A stretch of 64,000 nucleotides of DNA. Origin: Bacteroidales bacterium. GTDB taxonomy: Bacteria > Bacteroidota > Bacteroidia > Bacteroidales > UBA1402. The stretch's first letter is position 1. Each line of letters begins with the position of its first letter. Positions 45,561 through 53,817 of this stretch are shown here, piece after piece. Under the pieces are notes generated by a model. The model was not told the DNA's origin. It saw nothing but the letters and a program-made list of their open reading frames with translations, and ran no database searches. The translations under genes were made by a program, and so were the position numbers. The stretch spans positions 1 through 64,000 of the forward strand of contig JAFODP010000006.1 of NCBI GenBank assembly GCA_017380635.1, in the 5' to 3' direction.

Positions 45561-45568
45561 CAAATTTA
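45561..45568 (-). promoter_or_regulatory. Promoter (-7 box) of minus-strand GH43 gene
   Basis: CAAATTTA reads TAAATTTG on the minus strand. It lies 23 bases upstream of the chosen start codon (45535-45537). For the plus-strand neighbour only a variant box, TACATTCG at 45592-45599, is seen. Confidence 0.55.
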
Positions 45569-45623
45569 TTAGAATTTCTCATAAAATAACACTACATTCG
45601 CTACTCATAGCAATTTGACGATT

Positions 45624-47207
45624 ATGAAAAGATACGCAATCTCTTTGCTGGCTATGTTGCTGGCTTTCTGTCTCGATGCGCAAGCGCAATGGCAACCCGA
45701 TTTGGGCGATGGCACCTACAAGAATCCTGTCATTTTTGCCGACTATTCCGATCCTGATGTTATTCGCGTGGGCGATGATTATTGGATGGTGGCTTCCAGT
45801 TTTACTTGTATGCCCGGCATTCCCGTGTTGCATTCCTACGATTTGATCAACTGGACCATTGTGAACCACGTCTACGACGGACTTCCTTTCGATAAATACC
45901 AAAAGCCGGCGCACGGCGAAGCTTCCTGGGCGCCCTCTATCCGTTATCACAAGGGAATGTATTATGTCTATTTCTGTACGCCCAAAGATGGTTTGTTTGT
46001 GGCGCGAAGCAAAGATCCTCGCGGAAAATGGGATTTGCACCACATGGTAGATGTGGAAAAATGGGAAGATCCTTGTCCGCTTTGGGACGATGATGGTCAG
46101 GCTTATTTGGTACATAGTATTCACCGCGGAGGCCCGGCCATTATTCATAAAATGTCGCCCGATGGTTTGCGTCTGCTCGACAATGGCGTCACCGTTTATC
46201 ATAACGAGGAAATTAATCCGGTGCTCGAAGGTATGAAGTTTTGCAAACGCAATGGCTGGTATTATATTTTTGCGCCGGCAGGTGGTGTGGAAACGGGCTG
46301 GCAAAGCGTTCTTCGTTCGCGCGATATTTATGGACCTTACGAAGCACGCAAGGTTTTGGCCGAAGGCAATGGCATCAATGGTCCGCATCAGGGTGGCCTG
46401 GTGGAAACCCAGACCGGCGAATGGTGGTTTATGCATTTTCAGTCGCGCGGTATTTACGGACGCGTGTGTCACTTGCAGCCTGCGCAATGGACTTCCGACG
46501 ATTGGATCGTGATGGGCGAAGATCCCGATGACGATGGTGTGGGTGCGCCGGTGCTTACTTGGACTAAGCCTAATGTGGGCAAGACTTATCCTATCTGCAA
46601 TCCTCAGACTTCCGATGACTTTTCTTCCAAGACTTTGGGCAAACAATGGCAATGGCAGGCCATGGAACAATCTGCTTGGTATTCCTTGAAAGCGCGTAAA
46701 GGTTTTATGCGTTTGTTCGCAAATAGCTGTCCTTCCGAAAATGGTAATCTGTATTATGCCGGCAATCTCTTGTTGCAGAAAATTGCGGCGCCTTCTACCA
46801 CTATGGAAACTTATCTCGAATCGAATTTCGAAAAGATAGGCGAACGTGCCGGCTTGGTCGTGATGGGCAATGCTTATACCTATATTGCTTTGGTTCAGAC
46901 TAAAAATGGAAAAGAAGTGCAAGTGGTTTCGGGTAAAAATGACAAATTTCCGGTGATACTTCAGGTTTTGGCTTCGGCTCCTGTATCTCAAGATCATATC
47001 TACTTACGTGCCATCGTGGGATCCGATCAGCGTTCTCGCTTTGCTTACAGTCTTGATGGTAAGCATTTTATTTCTTTGGGTACCGATTATCCCATTGCGC
47101 AAGGAACTTGGATTGGGGCAAAATATGGTATCTTCTGTTCGTCGCCGAATATTGTTCAGGCTGGTGGCTTTGCCGACTTTGACTATGTGAAGCTTGAAGC
47201 TTTGTGA
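45624..47207 (+). CDS. Secreted GH43 beta-xylosidase/arabinofuranosidase-type enzyme
   Basis: Signal peptide about 1-22 (ending LDAQA). The GH43 propeller (about 30-320) shows catalytic-type acids: Asp in DYSDPDVIRVGDDYWMVASS, Asp in WEDPCPLWDDDGQ and Glu in PVLEGMKFCKRNGWYYIFAP. GIPVLHSYDLINW is the family start motif of the xylosidase branch. A C-terminal jelly-roll (about 335-525), with YLESNFEKIGERAGLVVMG and DHIYLRAIVGSDQR, is the usual GH43_C2 module. It is 527 aa. The TGA stop lies inside the first inverted-repeat element copy (AAGCTTTGTGA), so its last three residues, EAL, are written partly by the element. Confidence 0.9.
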   Translation: MKRYAISLLAMLLAFCLDAQAQWQPDLGDGTYKNPVIFADYSDPDVIRVGDDYWMVASSFTCMPGIPVLHSYDLINWTIVNHVYDGLPFDKYQKPAHGEASWAPSIRYHKGMYYVYFCTPKDGLFVARSKDPRGKWDLHHMVDVEKWEDPCPLWDDDGQAYLVHSIHRGGPAIIHKMSPDGLRLLDNGVTVYHNEEINPVLEGMKFCKRNGWYYIFAPAGGVETGWQSVLRSRDIYGPYEARKVLAEGNGINGPHQGGLVETQTGEWWFMHFQSRGIYGRVCHLQPAQWTSDDWIVMGEDPDDDGVGAPVLTWTKPNVGKTYPICNPQTSDDFSSKTLGKQWQWQAMEQSAWYSLKARKGFMRLFANSCPSENGNLYYAGNLLLQKIAAPSTTMETYLESNFEKIGERAGLVVMGNAYTYIALVQTKNGKEVQVVSGKNDKFPVILQVLASAPVSQDHIYLRAIVGSDQRSRFAYSLDGKHFISLGTDYPIAQGTWIGAKYGIFCSSPNIVQAGGFADFDYVKLEAL

Positions 47208-47322
47208 TAATGAATAAACTGCGGCGCCCTTTGCGATATTGGGGCTCGGTCATGTACTACCTGTACACTCCCTTCGCCCCAAATCTTAAGGCCGCCACAT
47301 TTCATCCATTCTGACAAAGCTT
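47197..47322. repeat. Inverted-repeat element, subtype I, tandem copy 1
   Basis: Starts AAGCTTTGTGATAATG and ends CCATTCTGACAAAGCTT. The inner stem is TTGGGGC/GCCCCAA with apical TGTAC-TACCT-GTACA. The upstream GH43 gene stops inside its first 11 bases. It is followed by the A-rich spacer CGAAAAAAGTGGT. The stretch 47208-47740 contains no intact gene, only these copies. Confidence 0.9.
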
Positions 47323-47335
47323 CGAAAAAAGTGGT

Positions 47336-47460
47336 GCGCTTTGTGATAATGGCGAACGGCGGAGCCCTTTGCGATATTGGAGCTCGGTCATGTACTACTT
47401 GTACACTCCCTTCGCTCCAAATCTTAAGGCCGCCACATTTCATCCATTCTGACAAAGCTT
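47336..47460. repeat. Inverted-repeat element, subtype I, tandem copy 2
   Basis: Same layout as copy 1, but the inner stem reads TTGGAGC/GCTCCAA, a G-C to A-T change on both sides that keeps pairing. The apical loop is TACTT instead of TACCT. It begins GCGCTTTGTGATAATGG, so the outermost two bases no longer match the right end. Confidence 0.9.
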
Positions 47461-47473
47461 CAAAAAAAGTGGT

Positions 47474-47593
47474 ACGTTTGATTCATGGCGAACTGTGACG
47501 CCCGCTTCGGCTGCGTCCTCGGTCATTTGCGAAAGCAAACTCCCGTCGTCCTCGCCTCGCGGCCGCCACATTTCATCCATTCTGACAAAGCTT
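47474..47593. repeat. Inverted-repeat element, subtype II, tandem copy 3
   Basis: The right half (CGGCCGCCACATTTCATCC onward) equals the other copies, but the central part is different: the apical hairpin is TTTGC-GAAA-GCAAA between the same TCGGTCA and CTCCC flanks. Its left edge, ACGTTTGATTCATGG, is not the usual element start. It repeats the sequence at 47746-47760 at the edge of the hydrolase remnant. Confidence 0.88.
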
Positions 47594-47609
47594 CAAAAAA
47601 AGAGGTGAT

Positions 47610-47731
47610 GCGCTTTGTGATAATGGCGAACTGTGACGCCCGCTTCGGCAGCGTCCTCGGTCATTTGCGAAAGCAAACTCCCGTCGTCCTCGCCTCGCGG
47701 CCGCCACATTTCATCCATTCTGACAAAGCTT
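47610..47731. repeat. Inverted-repeat element, subtype II, tandem copy 4
   Basis: Nearly identical to copy 3 inside (one T/A difference in CGGC[T/A]GCG) but with the normal left edge GCGCTTTGTGATAATGG. The spacer CGAAAAAAAGTGGT follows and runs into the hydrolase remnant. Confidence 0.88.
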
Positions 47732-47740
47732 CGAAAAAAA

Positions 47741-47929
47741 GTGGTACGTTTGATTCATGGTGACAAAGACGAGATCGTTTCCTTGCGATGCAGTCGACAA
47801 TACTTGGAAGCTTATGGCGACAATGCCGAATTGATGGTGGTGGAAGGAGAGAACTACATGATAAGCAAGAAATTGGACGAAGTGAAAGGCCTGGTGGTGG
47901 ATTTCTTCGTTTCTTTGCAGGCGCAATAA
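47741..47929 (+). pseudogene. 3' remnant of an alpha/beta-hydrolase gene
   Basis: The open stretch VRLIHGDKDEIVS...EAYGDNAELMVVEGENYM...VVDFF is the C-terminal part of an alpha/beta-hydrolase: H-G-x-x-D-E-[IV]-V holds the acid, and E-G-x-[ND]-H normally holds the catalytic His. Here that His position is Tyr (EGENYM). About 60 residues remain, the nucleophile region is absent, and the sequence begins where repeat copy 4 and its spacer end. It is therefore a truncated and inactivated gene. No start codon of its own is evident. Confidence 0.75.
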
Positions 47930-47951
47930 GAGAGAGTTGCGTGTATGAAAA

Positions 47952-47990
47952 GCGTTGCGGCCACCAACCGGAGGTTGGTGGCCGCAACGC
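47952..47990 (-). terminator. Strong terminator of rho, possibly bidirectional
   Basis: A perfect 18-bp stem (47952-47969 with 47973-47990) closes a three-base loop. On the minus strand it is followed by TTTT, fitting the end of rho. It also separates the hydrolase remnant on the plus strand. Confidence 0.85.
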
Positions 47991-48016
47991 CTTATAAATC
48001 CCTGTCTTTAAATTCT

Positions 48017-50059
48017 TTAATCGTTCATCGATAGCAGGAATTCTGCATTGTCTTGGGTTCTTTCCAGGCGCGTTTTCAAGAATTCCATGGCTTCGATGGG
48101 GTTCATGTCGGAAAGATGGCGACGCAAAATCCACATACGGTTGAGGGTGGTGGCATCGTGCAGCAAATCGTCGCGACGCGTGCTCGAAGCCAGCAAATCT
48201 ACCGCAGGATAAATGCGCTTGTTAGCCAAAGTTCGGTTCAATTGCAATTCCATGTTGCCCGTTCCCTTGAATTCTTCGAAAATAACGTCGTCCATTTTGG
48301 AGCCGGTTTCGGTAAGTGCTGTGGCGATAATGGTAAGACTACCACCATTTTCGATGTTACGGGCGGCACCGAAGAAACGTTTGGGTTTATGCAAAGCGTT
48401 GGCATCCACACCACCGGAAAGCACTTTACCCGACGCGGGCGCTACCGTGTTGTAAGCGCGAGCCAGACGCGTAATGGAGTCGAGCAGAATCACTACATCA
48501 TGACCACATTCCACCATGCGTTTGGCTTTTTCCAAAACGATGCCGGCAATTTTTACGTGATGATCGGCAGGTTCGTCAAAGGTTGAAGCCACCACTTCGG
48601 CATTCACGCTGCGAGCCATATCGGTTACTTCTTCGGGACGTTCGTCGATAAGCAAGATAATCATGTACACCTCGGGATGATTGGCCGCGATGGCATTGGC
48701 AATGTCTTTCAACAAGACGGTTTTACCGGTTTTGGGCTGAGCTACAATCAATCCACGCTGGCCTTTGCCGATGGGCGAGAACAAATCGACCACGCGCACC
48801 GAACTGTTGGCGAATTCCTTTTTGCCGCAAAGGTTGAATTTTTCGTCGGGGAAAAGCGGTGTCAAATGATCGAAACTCATGCGGTCGCGCACGAAAGAAG
48901 GCTCGCGTCCGTTGATACTTTCCACGCGTACCAAGGGGAAATATTTTTCACCTTCTTTGGGAGGACGGATGGGGCCTTTCACCATATCGCCGGTGCGGAG
49001 ACCGAACAATTTGATTTGCGATTGCGATACATAAATATCGTCGGGCGAAGCAATATAGTTGTATTCTGCCGAGCGCAAAAAGCCATAGTTTTCGGGCATG
49101 ATTTCCAAACATCCGCTACCCATCAGAATGCCGTCGAAATCGTACAATCGCTCTTCCTGCTGCGGACGATTCTGCGCCTTGTGGTTGGGATTGTACATCG
49201 GGTTGTTGGGATTGTTGATGTTGGCGTTATAATTGGGCGTTCCCGGCTGATGACGCTGACGACGTTGATCCTTGTTCTGCTTTTGGTTCTGGTTGTCGCG
49301 ATTTTCCTTGGGGCCCAGACCGGCCATGCGACGAGCTTCTGCCAAGGTGTCTTCTGCCAGATTTTCAGATTTGACAGCGCTTTCTTCGGCCGAGGCTGAT
49401 GCTTTGTTTTCTTCGATAGCTTTGTTTTCGGCAGCCACTTTGTTCTCTTGCGAAGCATTGTTTTCCTGCGCGGTCTTTGCGTTTTCGGCTACAACTGCTT
49501 CTTCGCTGTTTTCAGTCTTGGCAGCTTTGGGTTTGCGACCACGTTTTTTAGGAGCAGGCGCAGCGGTATTTTCTTGTTTTTCAGCGGCGTTTTCCGATGG
49601 CTTAGCCGTTGGTTCAGCTACTTTTTCTGCGGTTTTTTCAGCAACTTTTTCGGTAAGCTTTTCTGTGGCGATGTCGTTATCCTGGCTTTTGCTAGCGTTT
49701 TTAGCCTTCTTATTGCCGTTGTCCTGTTTGGGCTTCTGCTCTTGTTTGGGCTTTTGCTCAGCAGCAGGCTCAACTTTTTCAGGCTTTTCAATCTTTTCGG
49801 CAGGCTTTTCTTTAGCCGTTTCCGTTACAGACTCTACTTTCTGATTGACAGGTTTTTGGATACGCTTGCGCTTGGGACGTTCTTCCTGTGTTTTGCCCGA
49901 GCGGTTGGCAGCAGCCTGCAAAGCTTGCTCGTCCAGGATGGCATATACTAATTTGTCTTTCGAGTTGAAATCAACCTTGGTCAGGTTCATCGATTTAGCC
50001 AACTCAACCAATTCTTGCAAACTCTTTTCTCTGAGTTGCACAATGTTCAAAAAAGGCAT
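48017..50059 (-). CDS. rho: Transcription termination factor Rho, with long N-terminal insertion
   Basis: Hexameric RNA helicase that ends transcription. The Rho_N helical part is at about 1-50 ([18 protein letters not shown]). Then comes about 200 residues of low-complexity Lys/Glu/Ala/Asn-rich sequence, then the RNA-binding cold-shock-like domain ([20 protein letters not shown], about 315-335). The ATPase domain has P-loop QPKTGKT near 445, Walker [17 protein letters not shown] near 525, and Q-loop/R-loop blocks. At 680 aa it is far longer than the roughly 420-residue E. coli form; such insertions are known in Bacteroidota. Confidence 0.95.
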   Translation of the reverse strand: MPFLNIVQLREKSLQELVELAKSMNLTKVDFNSKDKLVYAILDEQALQAAANRSGKTQEERPKRKRIQKPVNQKVESVTETAKEKPAEKIEKPEKVEPAAEQKPKQEQKPKQDNGNKKAKNASKSQDNDIATEKLTEKVAEKTAEKVAEPTAKPSENAAEKQENTAAPAPKKRGRKPKAAKTENSEEAVVAENAKTAQENNASQENKVAAENKAIEENKASASAEESAVKSENLAEDTLAEARRMAGLGPKENRDNQNQKQNKDQRRQRHQPGTPNYNANINNPNNPMYNPNHKAQNRPQQEERLYDFDGILMGSGCLEIMPENYGFLRSAEYNYIASPDDIYVSQSQIKLFGLRTGDMVKGPIRPPKEGEKYFPLVRVESINGREPSFVRDRMSFDHLTPLFPDEKFNLCGKKEFANSSVRVVDLFSPIGKGQRGLIVAQPKTGKTVLLKDIANAIAANHPEVYMIILLIDERPEEVTDMARSVNAEVVASTFDEPADHHVKIAGIVLEKAKRMVECGHDVVILLDSITRLARAYNTVAPASGKVLSGGVDANALHKPKRFFGAARNIENGGSLTIIATALTETGSKMDDVIFEEFKGTGNMELQLNRTLANKRIYPAVDLLASSTRRDDLLHDATTLNRMWILRRHLSDMNPIEAMEFLKTRLERTQDNAEFLLSMND

Positions 50060-50144
50060 ATAAATAAAAATGTTACTTGATAATGATAACGGGTCGAATG
50101 CCCATTATGGCTTGAGGATTGTCATTCCTTGTGGAATTCGAGCG

Positions 50145-50152
50145 CAAAGATA
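50145..50152 (-). promoter_or_regulatory. Promoter (-7 box) of rho
   Basis: CAAAGATA reads TATCTTTG on the minus strand, matching TAnnTTTG, about 85 bases upstream of the rho ATG. Confidence 0.55.
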
Positions 50153-50267
50153 ATATCAAATTTTAATTTTTATGCAGCAATCATACTTTTTCTGCAGAAC
50201 AATCTTCGATGAATATCCGATATGTCAGCCAATTTTCGTTAGGAAGCGAAGTTTTTCTCTGACGATT

Positions 50268-50331
50268 TGTCAGAAAAACTGACAGAGTGGGAGGGCGCAG
50301 CGCAGAGAAAAGTTTTGGCACGGCATTTGAT
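50268..50331 (+). promoter_or_regulatory. dnaK upstream control region: inverted repeat and sigma-54-like site
   Basis: The gap 50060-50466 has no gene. A perfect inverted repeat TGTCAG-N5-CTGACA lies at 50268-50284. Downstream, TGGCACGGCATTTGAT (50316-50331) has GG and GA twelve bases apart, one base off the sigma-54 GG-N10-GC pattern. No TAnnTTTG box was found close to dnaK. Either part could mediate heat or stress control, but neither is proven, and the sigma-54 reading is weak. Confidence 0.35.
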
Positions 50332-50466
50332 TAATGAAAGACGTTTTTGAAAAAATCGATTTCCGATAAAGCGCCATAAAGTGCGGGCCTCATGCAGGCT
50401 TATATTAATAAGGTAGTCGATGAAACAAATTTGAAAGTAATTAGTAACAAATAAAAATTTAGAACA

Positions 50467-52395
50467 ATGGGAAAAATTATTGGAATTGACTTAGGAACTA
50501 CTAACTCATGTGTAGCCGTTTTGGAAGGTAGCGATCCTGTAGTAATCGCTAACAGCGAAGGTAAACGTACCACTCCTTCAGTTGTGGCTTTTGTGGATGG
50601 TGGCGAACGTAAAGTGGGCGATCCCGCTAAGCGTCAGGCTATTACCAACCCTAAGAAGACTATTTCTTCTATCAAACGTTTCATGGGTGAAAAATTTGAT
50701 ACCGTTAGCACCGACATCAACCGTATGGCTTACAGCGTGGTTCGTGGCGACAACAACACGCCTCGCGTAGATATCGACGGAAGAATGTATACGCCTCAGG
50801 AAATCTCTGCCATGATTCTGCAAAAGATGAAAAAGACGGCCGAAGATTATCTGGGTCAGGAAGTGAACGAAGCTGTTATCACCGTGCCTGCTTACTTCAA
50901 CGATGCACAGCGTCAGGCTACCAAAGAAGCTGGTGAAATTGCCGGTTTGAAAGTTCGTCGTATCGTGAACGAACCTACCGCAGCTGCTTTGGCTTATGGT
51001 TTGGACAAGAAGAATGCCGATATGAAGATCGCTGTATTCGACCTTGGTGGTGGTACTTTCGATATCTCTATCCTTGAATTGGGTGACGGCGTTTTCGAAG
51101 TGAAATCTACCAACGGTGATACCCACCTCGGTGGTGACGATTTCGACCAAGTAATCATCGACTGGTTGGCTGCTGAATTCAAGAACGACGAAGGTATCGA
51201 CTTGCGTCAGGATCCTATGGCTTTGCAACGTTTGAAAGAAGCTGCCGAAAAGGCCAAGATCGAGTTGTCATCATCAACTTCTGCCGAAATCAACTTGCCT
51301 TATATCATGGCGGTGAACAATATGCCTAAACACTTGGTTAGAACTTTGACCCGCAGTAAGTTCGAACAATTGGCCGACCGTTATATCCAGGCTTGTGTGG
51401 AACCTTGCCGCAAGGCTCTTTCTGATGCCGGTATGAAGGCTTCCGATATCGACGAAGTAATCTTGGTGGGTGGTTCTACCCGTATTCCTGCTATCCAGGC
51501 TTTGGTGGAAAAATTCTTCGGCAAGACTCCTTCTAAGGGCGTAAATCCCGACGAAGTGGTAGCTGTAGGTGCTGCTATTCAGGGTGCTGTGCTCACTGGC
51601 GAAGTTACCGACGTACTTTTGCTCGACGTAACGCCTCTGTCGCTCGGTATCGAAACCATGGGTGGCGTGATGACCAAGCTTATCGAAGCCAACACCACTA
51701 TTCCTACCAAGAAATCTGAAACCTTCACCACCGCTGCCGACAACCAGCCTTCTGTGGAAATTCACGTATTGCAAGGCGAACGTTCTATGGCTCGCGACAA
51801 CAAGACCATCGGTCGTTTCCACTTGGATGGTATTCCTGCTGCCCGTCGTGGTGTGCCTCAGATTGAAGTGACTTTCGACATCGATGCCAATGGTATTTTG
51901 AATGTGTCTGCTAAGGATAAAGCCACCGGTAAGGAACAAAGCATCCGTATCGAAGCTTCCAGCGGTCTTACCGACGCCGAAATCCAACGCATGAAGGACG
52001 AAGCCAAGGCTAATGCCGAAGCCGATGCCAAGGAAAAAGAACGTATTGACAAGCTCAACCAGGCCGACTCTACCATCTTCCAGACCGAAAAGCAATTGGA
52101 AGAATTGGGCGACAAGTTGCCTGTCGATGCTAAGTCGCAGATTGAAGGTGCTTTGGCTAAGTTGAAAGAAGCTCACAAGAACCAGGATATTCCTGCCATC
52201 GATGCTGCTATGGCCGAATTGAATCAGATTTTCCAAGCTGCTTCTCAGGCTATGTACAACCAAGGCAATCAGGCTAATCCCGGTGCTCAACCCGGTGCCG
52301 ACTTCTCAGGTTTCAATGGCGGTGCTCAGCCCAACAACGACAACAAAAAGAACGACGGCGACGTAACCGACGTCGATTTCGAGGAAGTGAAGTAA
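50467..52395 (+). CDS. dnaK: Chaperone DnaK (Hsp70)
   Basis: ATP-driven chaperone. It starts [16 protein letters not shown], the Hsp70 signature; the second ([13 protein letters not shown]) is near 197 and the third ([12 protein letters not shown]) near 336. The linker [15 protein letters not shown] leads to the substrate-binding domain with its lid helices. A Gly/Asn-rich end finishes [15 protein letters not shown] ([12 protein letters not shown]), the normal DnaK tail. It is 642 aa. dnaJ and grpE are not adjacent. Strong preferred-codon use fits high expression. Confidence 0.98.
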   Translation: MGKIIGIDLGTTNSCVAVLEGSDPVVIANSEGKRTTPSVVAFVDGGERKVGDPAKRQAITNPKKTISSIKRFMGEKFDTVSTDINRMAYSVVRGDNNTPRVDIDGRMYTPQEISAMILQKMKKTAEDYLGQEVNEAVITVPAYFNDAQRQATKEAGEIAGLKVRRIVNEPTAAALAYGLDKKNADMKIAVFDLGGGTFDISILELGDGVFEVKSTNGDTHLGGDDFDQVIIDWLAAEFKNDEGIDLRQDPMALQRLKEAAEKAKIELSSSTSAEINLPYIMAVNNMPKHLVRTLTRSKFEQLADRYIQACVEPCRKALSDAGMKASDIDEVILVGGSTRIPAIQALVEKFFGKTPSKGVNPDEVVAVGAAIQGAVLTGEVTDVLLLDVTPLSLGIETMGGVMTKLIEANTTIPTKKSETFTTAADNQPSVEIHVLQGERSMARDNKTIGRFHLDGIPAARRGVPQIEVTFDIDANGILNVSAKDKATGKEQSIRIEASSGLTDAEIQRMKDEAKANAEADAKEKERIDKLNQADSTIFQTEKQLEELGDKLPVDAKSQIEGALAKLKEAHKNQDIPAIDAAMAELNQIFQAASQAMYNQGNQANPGAQPGADFSGFNGGAQPNNDNKKNDGDVTDVDFEEVK

Positions 52396-52420
52396 TCATC
52401 AACTTCTGCATAAATGAAGC

Positions 52421-52457
52421 GAAGCGTGCGGCCCGCAGGGCCGCACGCTTCCTGTTT
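52421..52457. terminator. Terminator between dnaK and the DUF2130 gene
   Basis: A perfect 14-bp stem (GAAGCGTGCGGCCC with its complement at 52438-52451) closes a GCA loop, then CTGTTTT. It lies between convergent genes, so it may act both ways. Confidence 0.82.
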
Positions 52458-52481
52458 TACAAAGGCGCTTCTGACCAATTG

Positions 52482-53792
52482 TTATCCTCTCGCTTCGTCA
52501 AACTTGGCTTTCATGGTGGGGTTGTTGCGCGTAAGTTTCTTGATGCTGAGGGCTTCGGCTTTGTCGTTGGCCAATCGTAGGTTGTTTTCGGAACCGAGCA
52601 GCGCGGCCTTGATTTTTTGCAGATGATCGATGCTCTTGTCAATTTCTTCTATGGCTTTGTGAAACTTTTCACTGGCCAATCGGTAGTTGTTGGCAAACTT
52701 CTCTTTGAAGTCTAAAAGCTGGTTCTCAAAATTAGTCACATCGATAGATTGACTCTGAGCGATAGCCAGTTGCTGCTTATATTCCAGGCTCTTTTTTGAT
52801 GTCTGTACCAAAAGAGAAATAATAGGCAAGAAAAATTGCGGACGGATAACATACATTTTGTCGTAGCGATAAGAAACATCGACAATACCGCCATTATATA
52901 GCTCGTTGTCGGGCTCCAACAAAGATACCAGTACGGCAAATTCGCATTTTTTAGCCCTGCGGTCGGCGTCAAGTTTCTTGAAGAAATCTTCGTTTTTGTG
53001 CTTGGTGGCCGTTTCGTCGGCTTCGTTTTTCATCTCGAACATGATGGACACATACTCCGTGCCATCAGCTGCGAAATCGCGAAAAATAAAATCGCCTTTG
53101 CTACCGCTCGATGCATCGTTGTCTTTTTCGAAATAAGCAAGAGGCATCATGGGACGCATCATTTGGTTGAATTGGGTAGAACAATGAATTTCAAGCGTTT
53201 CGCCTATCATTTTGGTCGACATGCGAGTCTTCAGATCTTTGTAGTAATCAACCTGTTCTTGAGCGGTTTTTAGTTTTAGTTCGTATTGCTCCTTGATGTT
53301 CTTTTCGTGTATGGCGGCCTTTTGCTTGTCAAGCTCGGCATTGGCTTTAAGTTGGGCAATTTCGGCATTTTTCCCTTGGATGTTTTCTTGCGATTTTCGC
53401 TGTTCTTCCATTACGGCAATTTTTATCTTGCTGTCGTTTTCTTTGATAAGACTTTGAAGATGAGCTATTTCCTTGTCTTTGTTTGCTATGGCCAATGTGA
53501 GTTCAGAGCTTTTCTTCTCTTCGATGTTCTGGAGTTGCGTTTGCAGACGAGCAATGGCGGCCTCTTTTTCGCTGATGGTAAGGTCTTTTTTGTTCAATTC
53601 ATTTTGATGAAGCTTTTCGGCCTTGGCGGCATTGAGTTGCTCGTTTGCTTTATGACGGTCGTTCAGTTCTGCCATGCGACGTTCTACTTCGGCGTTGAAT
53701 TCCAGGTTTTTAACCTGATTGACGATGAATGCGTAGTCGGCTTCGTCTACGGTGAATGCTTTTTGGCAGTTGGGGCAAATTAATTCTTTCAT
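52482..53792 (-). CDS. DUF2130 protein: zinc-ribbon, coiled coil and PD-(D/E)xK-like C-terminus
   Basis: The start is set at [13 protein letters not shown], giving a C-x2-C zinc-ribbon half near the N-terminus; the open frame extends 33 codons upstream without family likeness. Residues about 30-210 are a long Lys/Glu/Gln-rich coiled coil. The DUF2130 domain (about 210-360) contains [11 protein letters not shown] and [10 protein letters not shown], an arrangement like the D...E-x-K of PD-(D/E)xK nucleases. A second helical part follows. Function is unknown; a DNA-related role is inference. It is 436 aa. It lies 25 bases behind a GH43 gene, with no obvious functional link. Confidence 0.82.
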   Translation of the reverse strand: MKELICPNCQKAFTVDEADYAFIVNQVKNLEFNAEVERRMAELNDRHKANEQLNAAKAEKLHQNELNKKDLTISEKEAAIARLQTQLQNIEEKKSSELTLAIANKDKEIAHLQSLIKENDSKIKIAVMEEQRKSQENIQGKNAEIAQLKANAELDKQKAAIHEKNIKEQYELKLKTAQEQVDYYKDLKTRMSTKMIGETLEIHCSTQFNQMMRPMMPLAYFEKDNDASSGSKGDFIFRDFAADGTEYVSIMFEMKNEADETATKHKNEDFFKKLDADRRAKKCEFAVLVSLLEPDNELYNGGIVDVSYRYDKMYVIRPQFFLPIISLLVQTSKKSLEYKQQLAIAQSQSIDVTNFENQLLDFKEKFANNYRLASEKFHKAIEEIDKSIDHLQKIKAALLGSENNLRLANDKAEALSIKKLTRNNPTMKAKFDEARG

Positions 53793-53817
53793 GAGAAGCT
53801 TATGTTTTGATGCTTGA

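Noticed and set aside
45579..46997. A 472-codon minus-strand frame opposite the GH43 xylosidase-type gene
   Set aside because: Antisense to an enzyme with visible catalytic motifs; no promoter or domain supports it.
47183..47455. A 90-residue minus-strand frame within the repeat copies, with an internal 43-residue repeat
   Set aside because: The paired stem changes explain conservation better than coding; the frame is broken or altered between subtypes and has no start signal or promoter.
47197..47731. CRISPR array
   Set aside because: Units are about 120-126 bp with 13-16 bp near-identical A-rich spacers; no short direct repeat with unique spacers and no cas genes.
50268..50284. CIRCE/HrcA operator in front of dnaK
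   Set aside because: The inverted repeat TGTCAG-N5-CTGACA lacks the TTAGCACTC-N9-GAGTGCTAA pattern.
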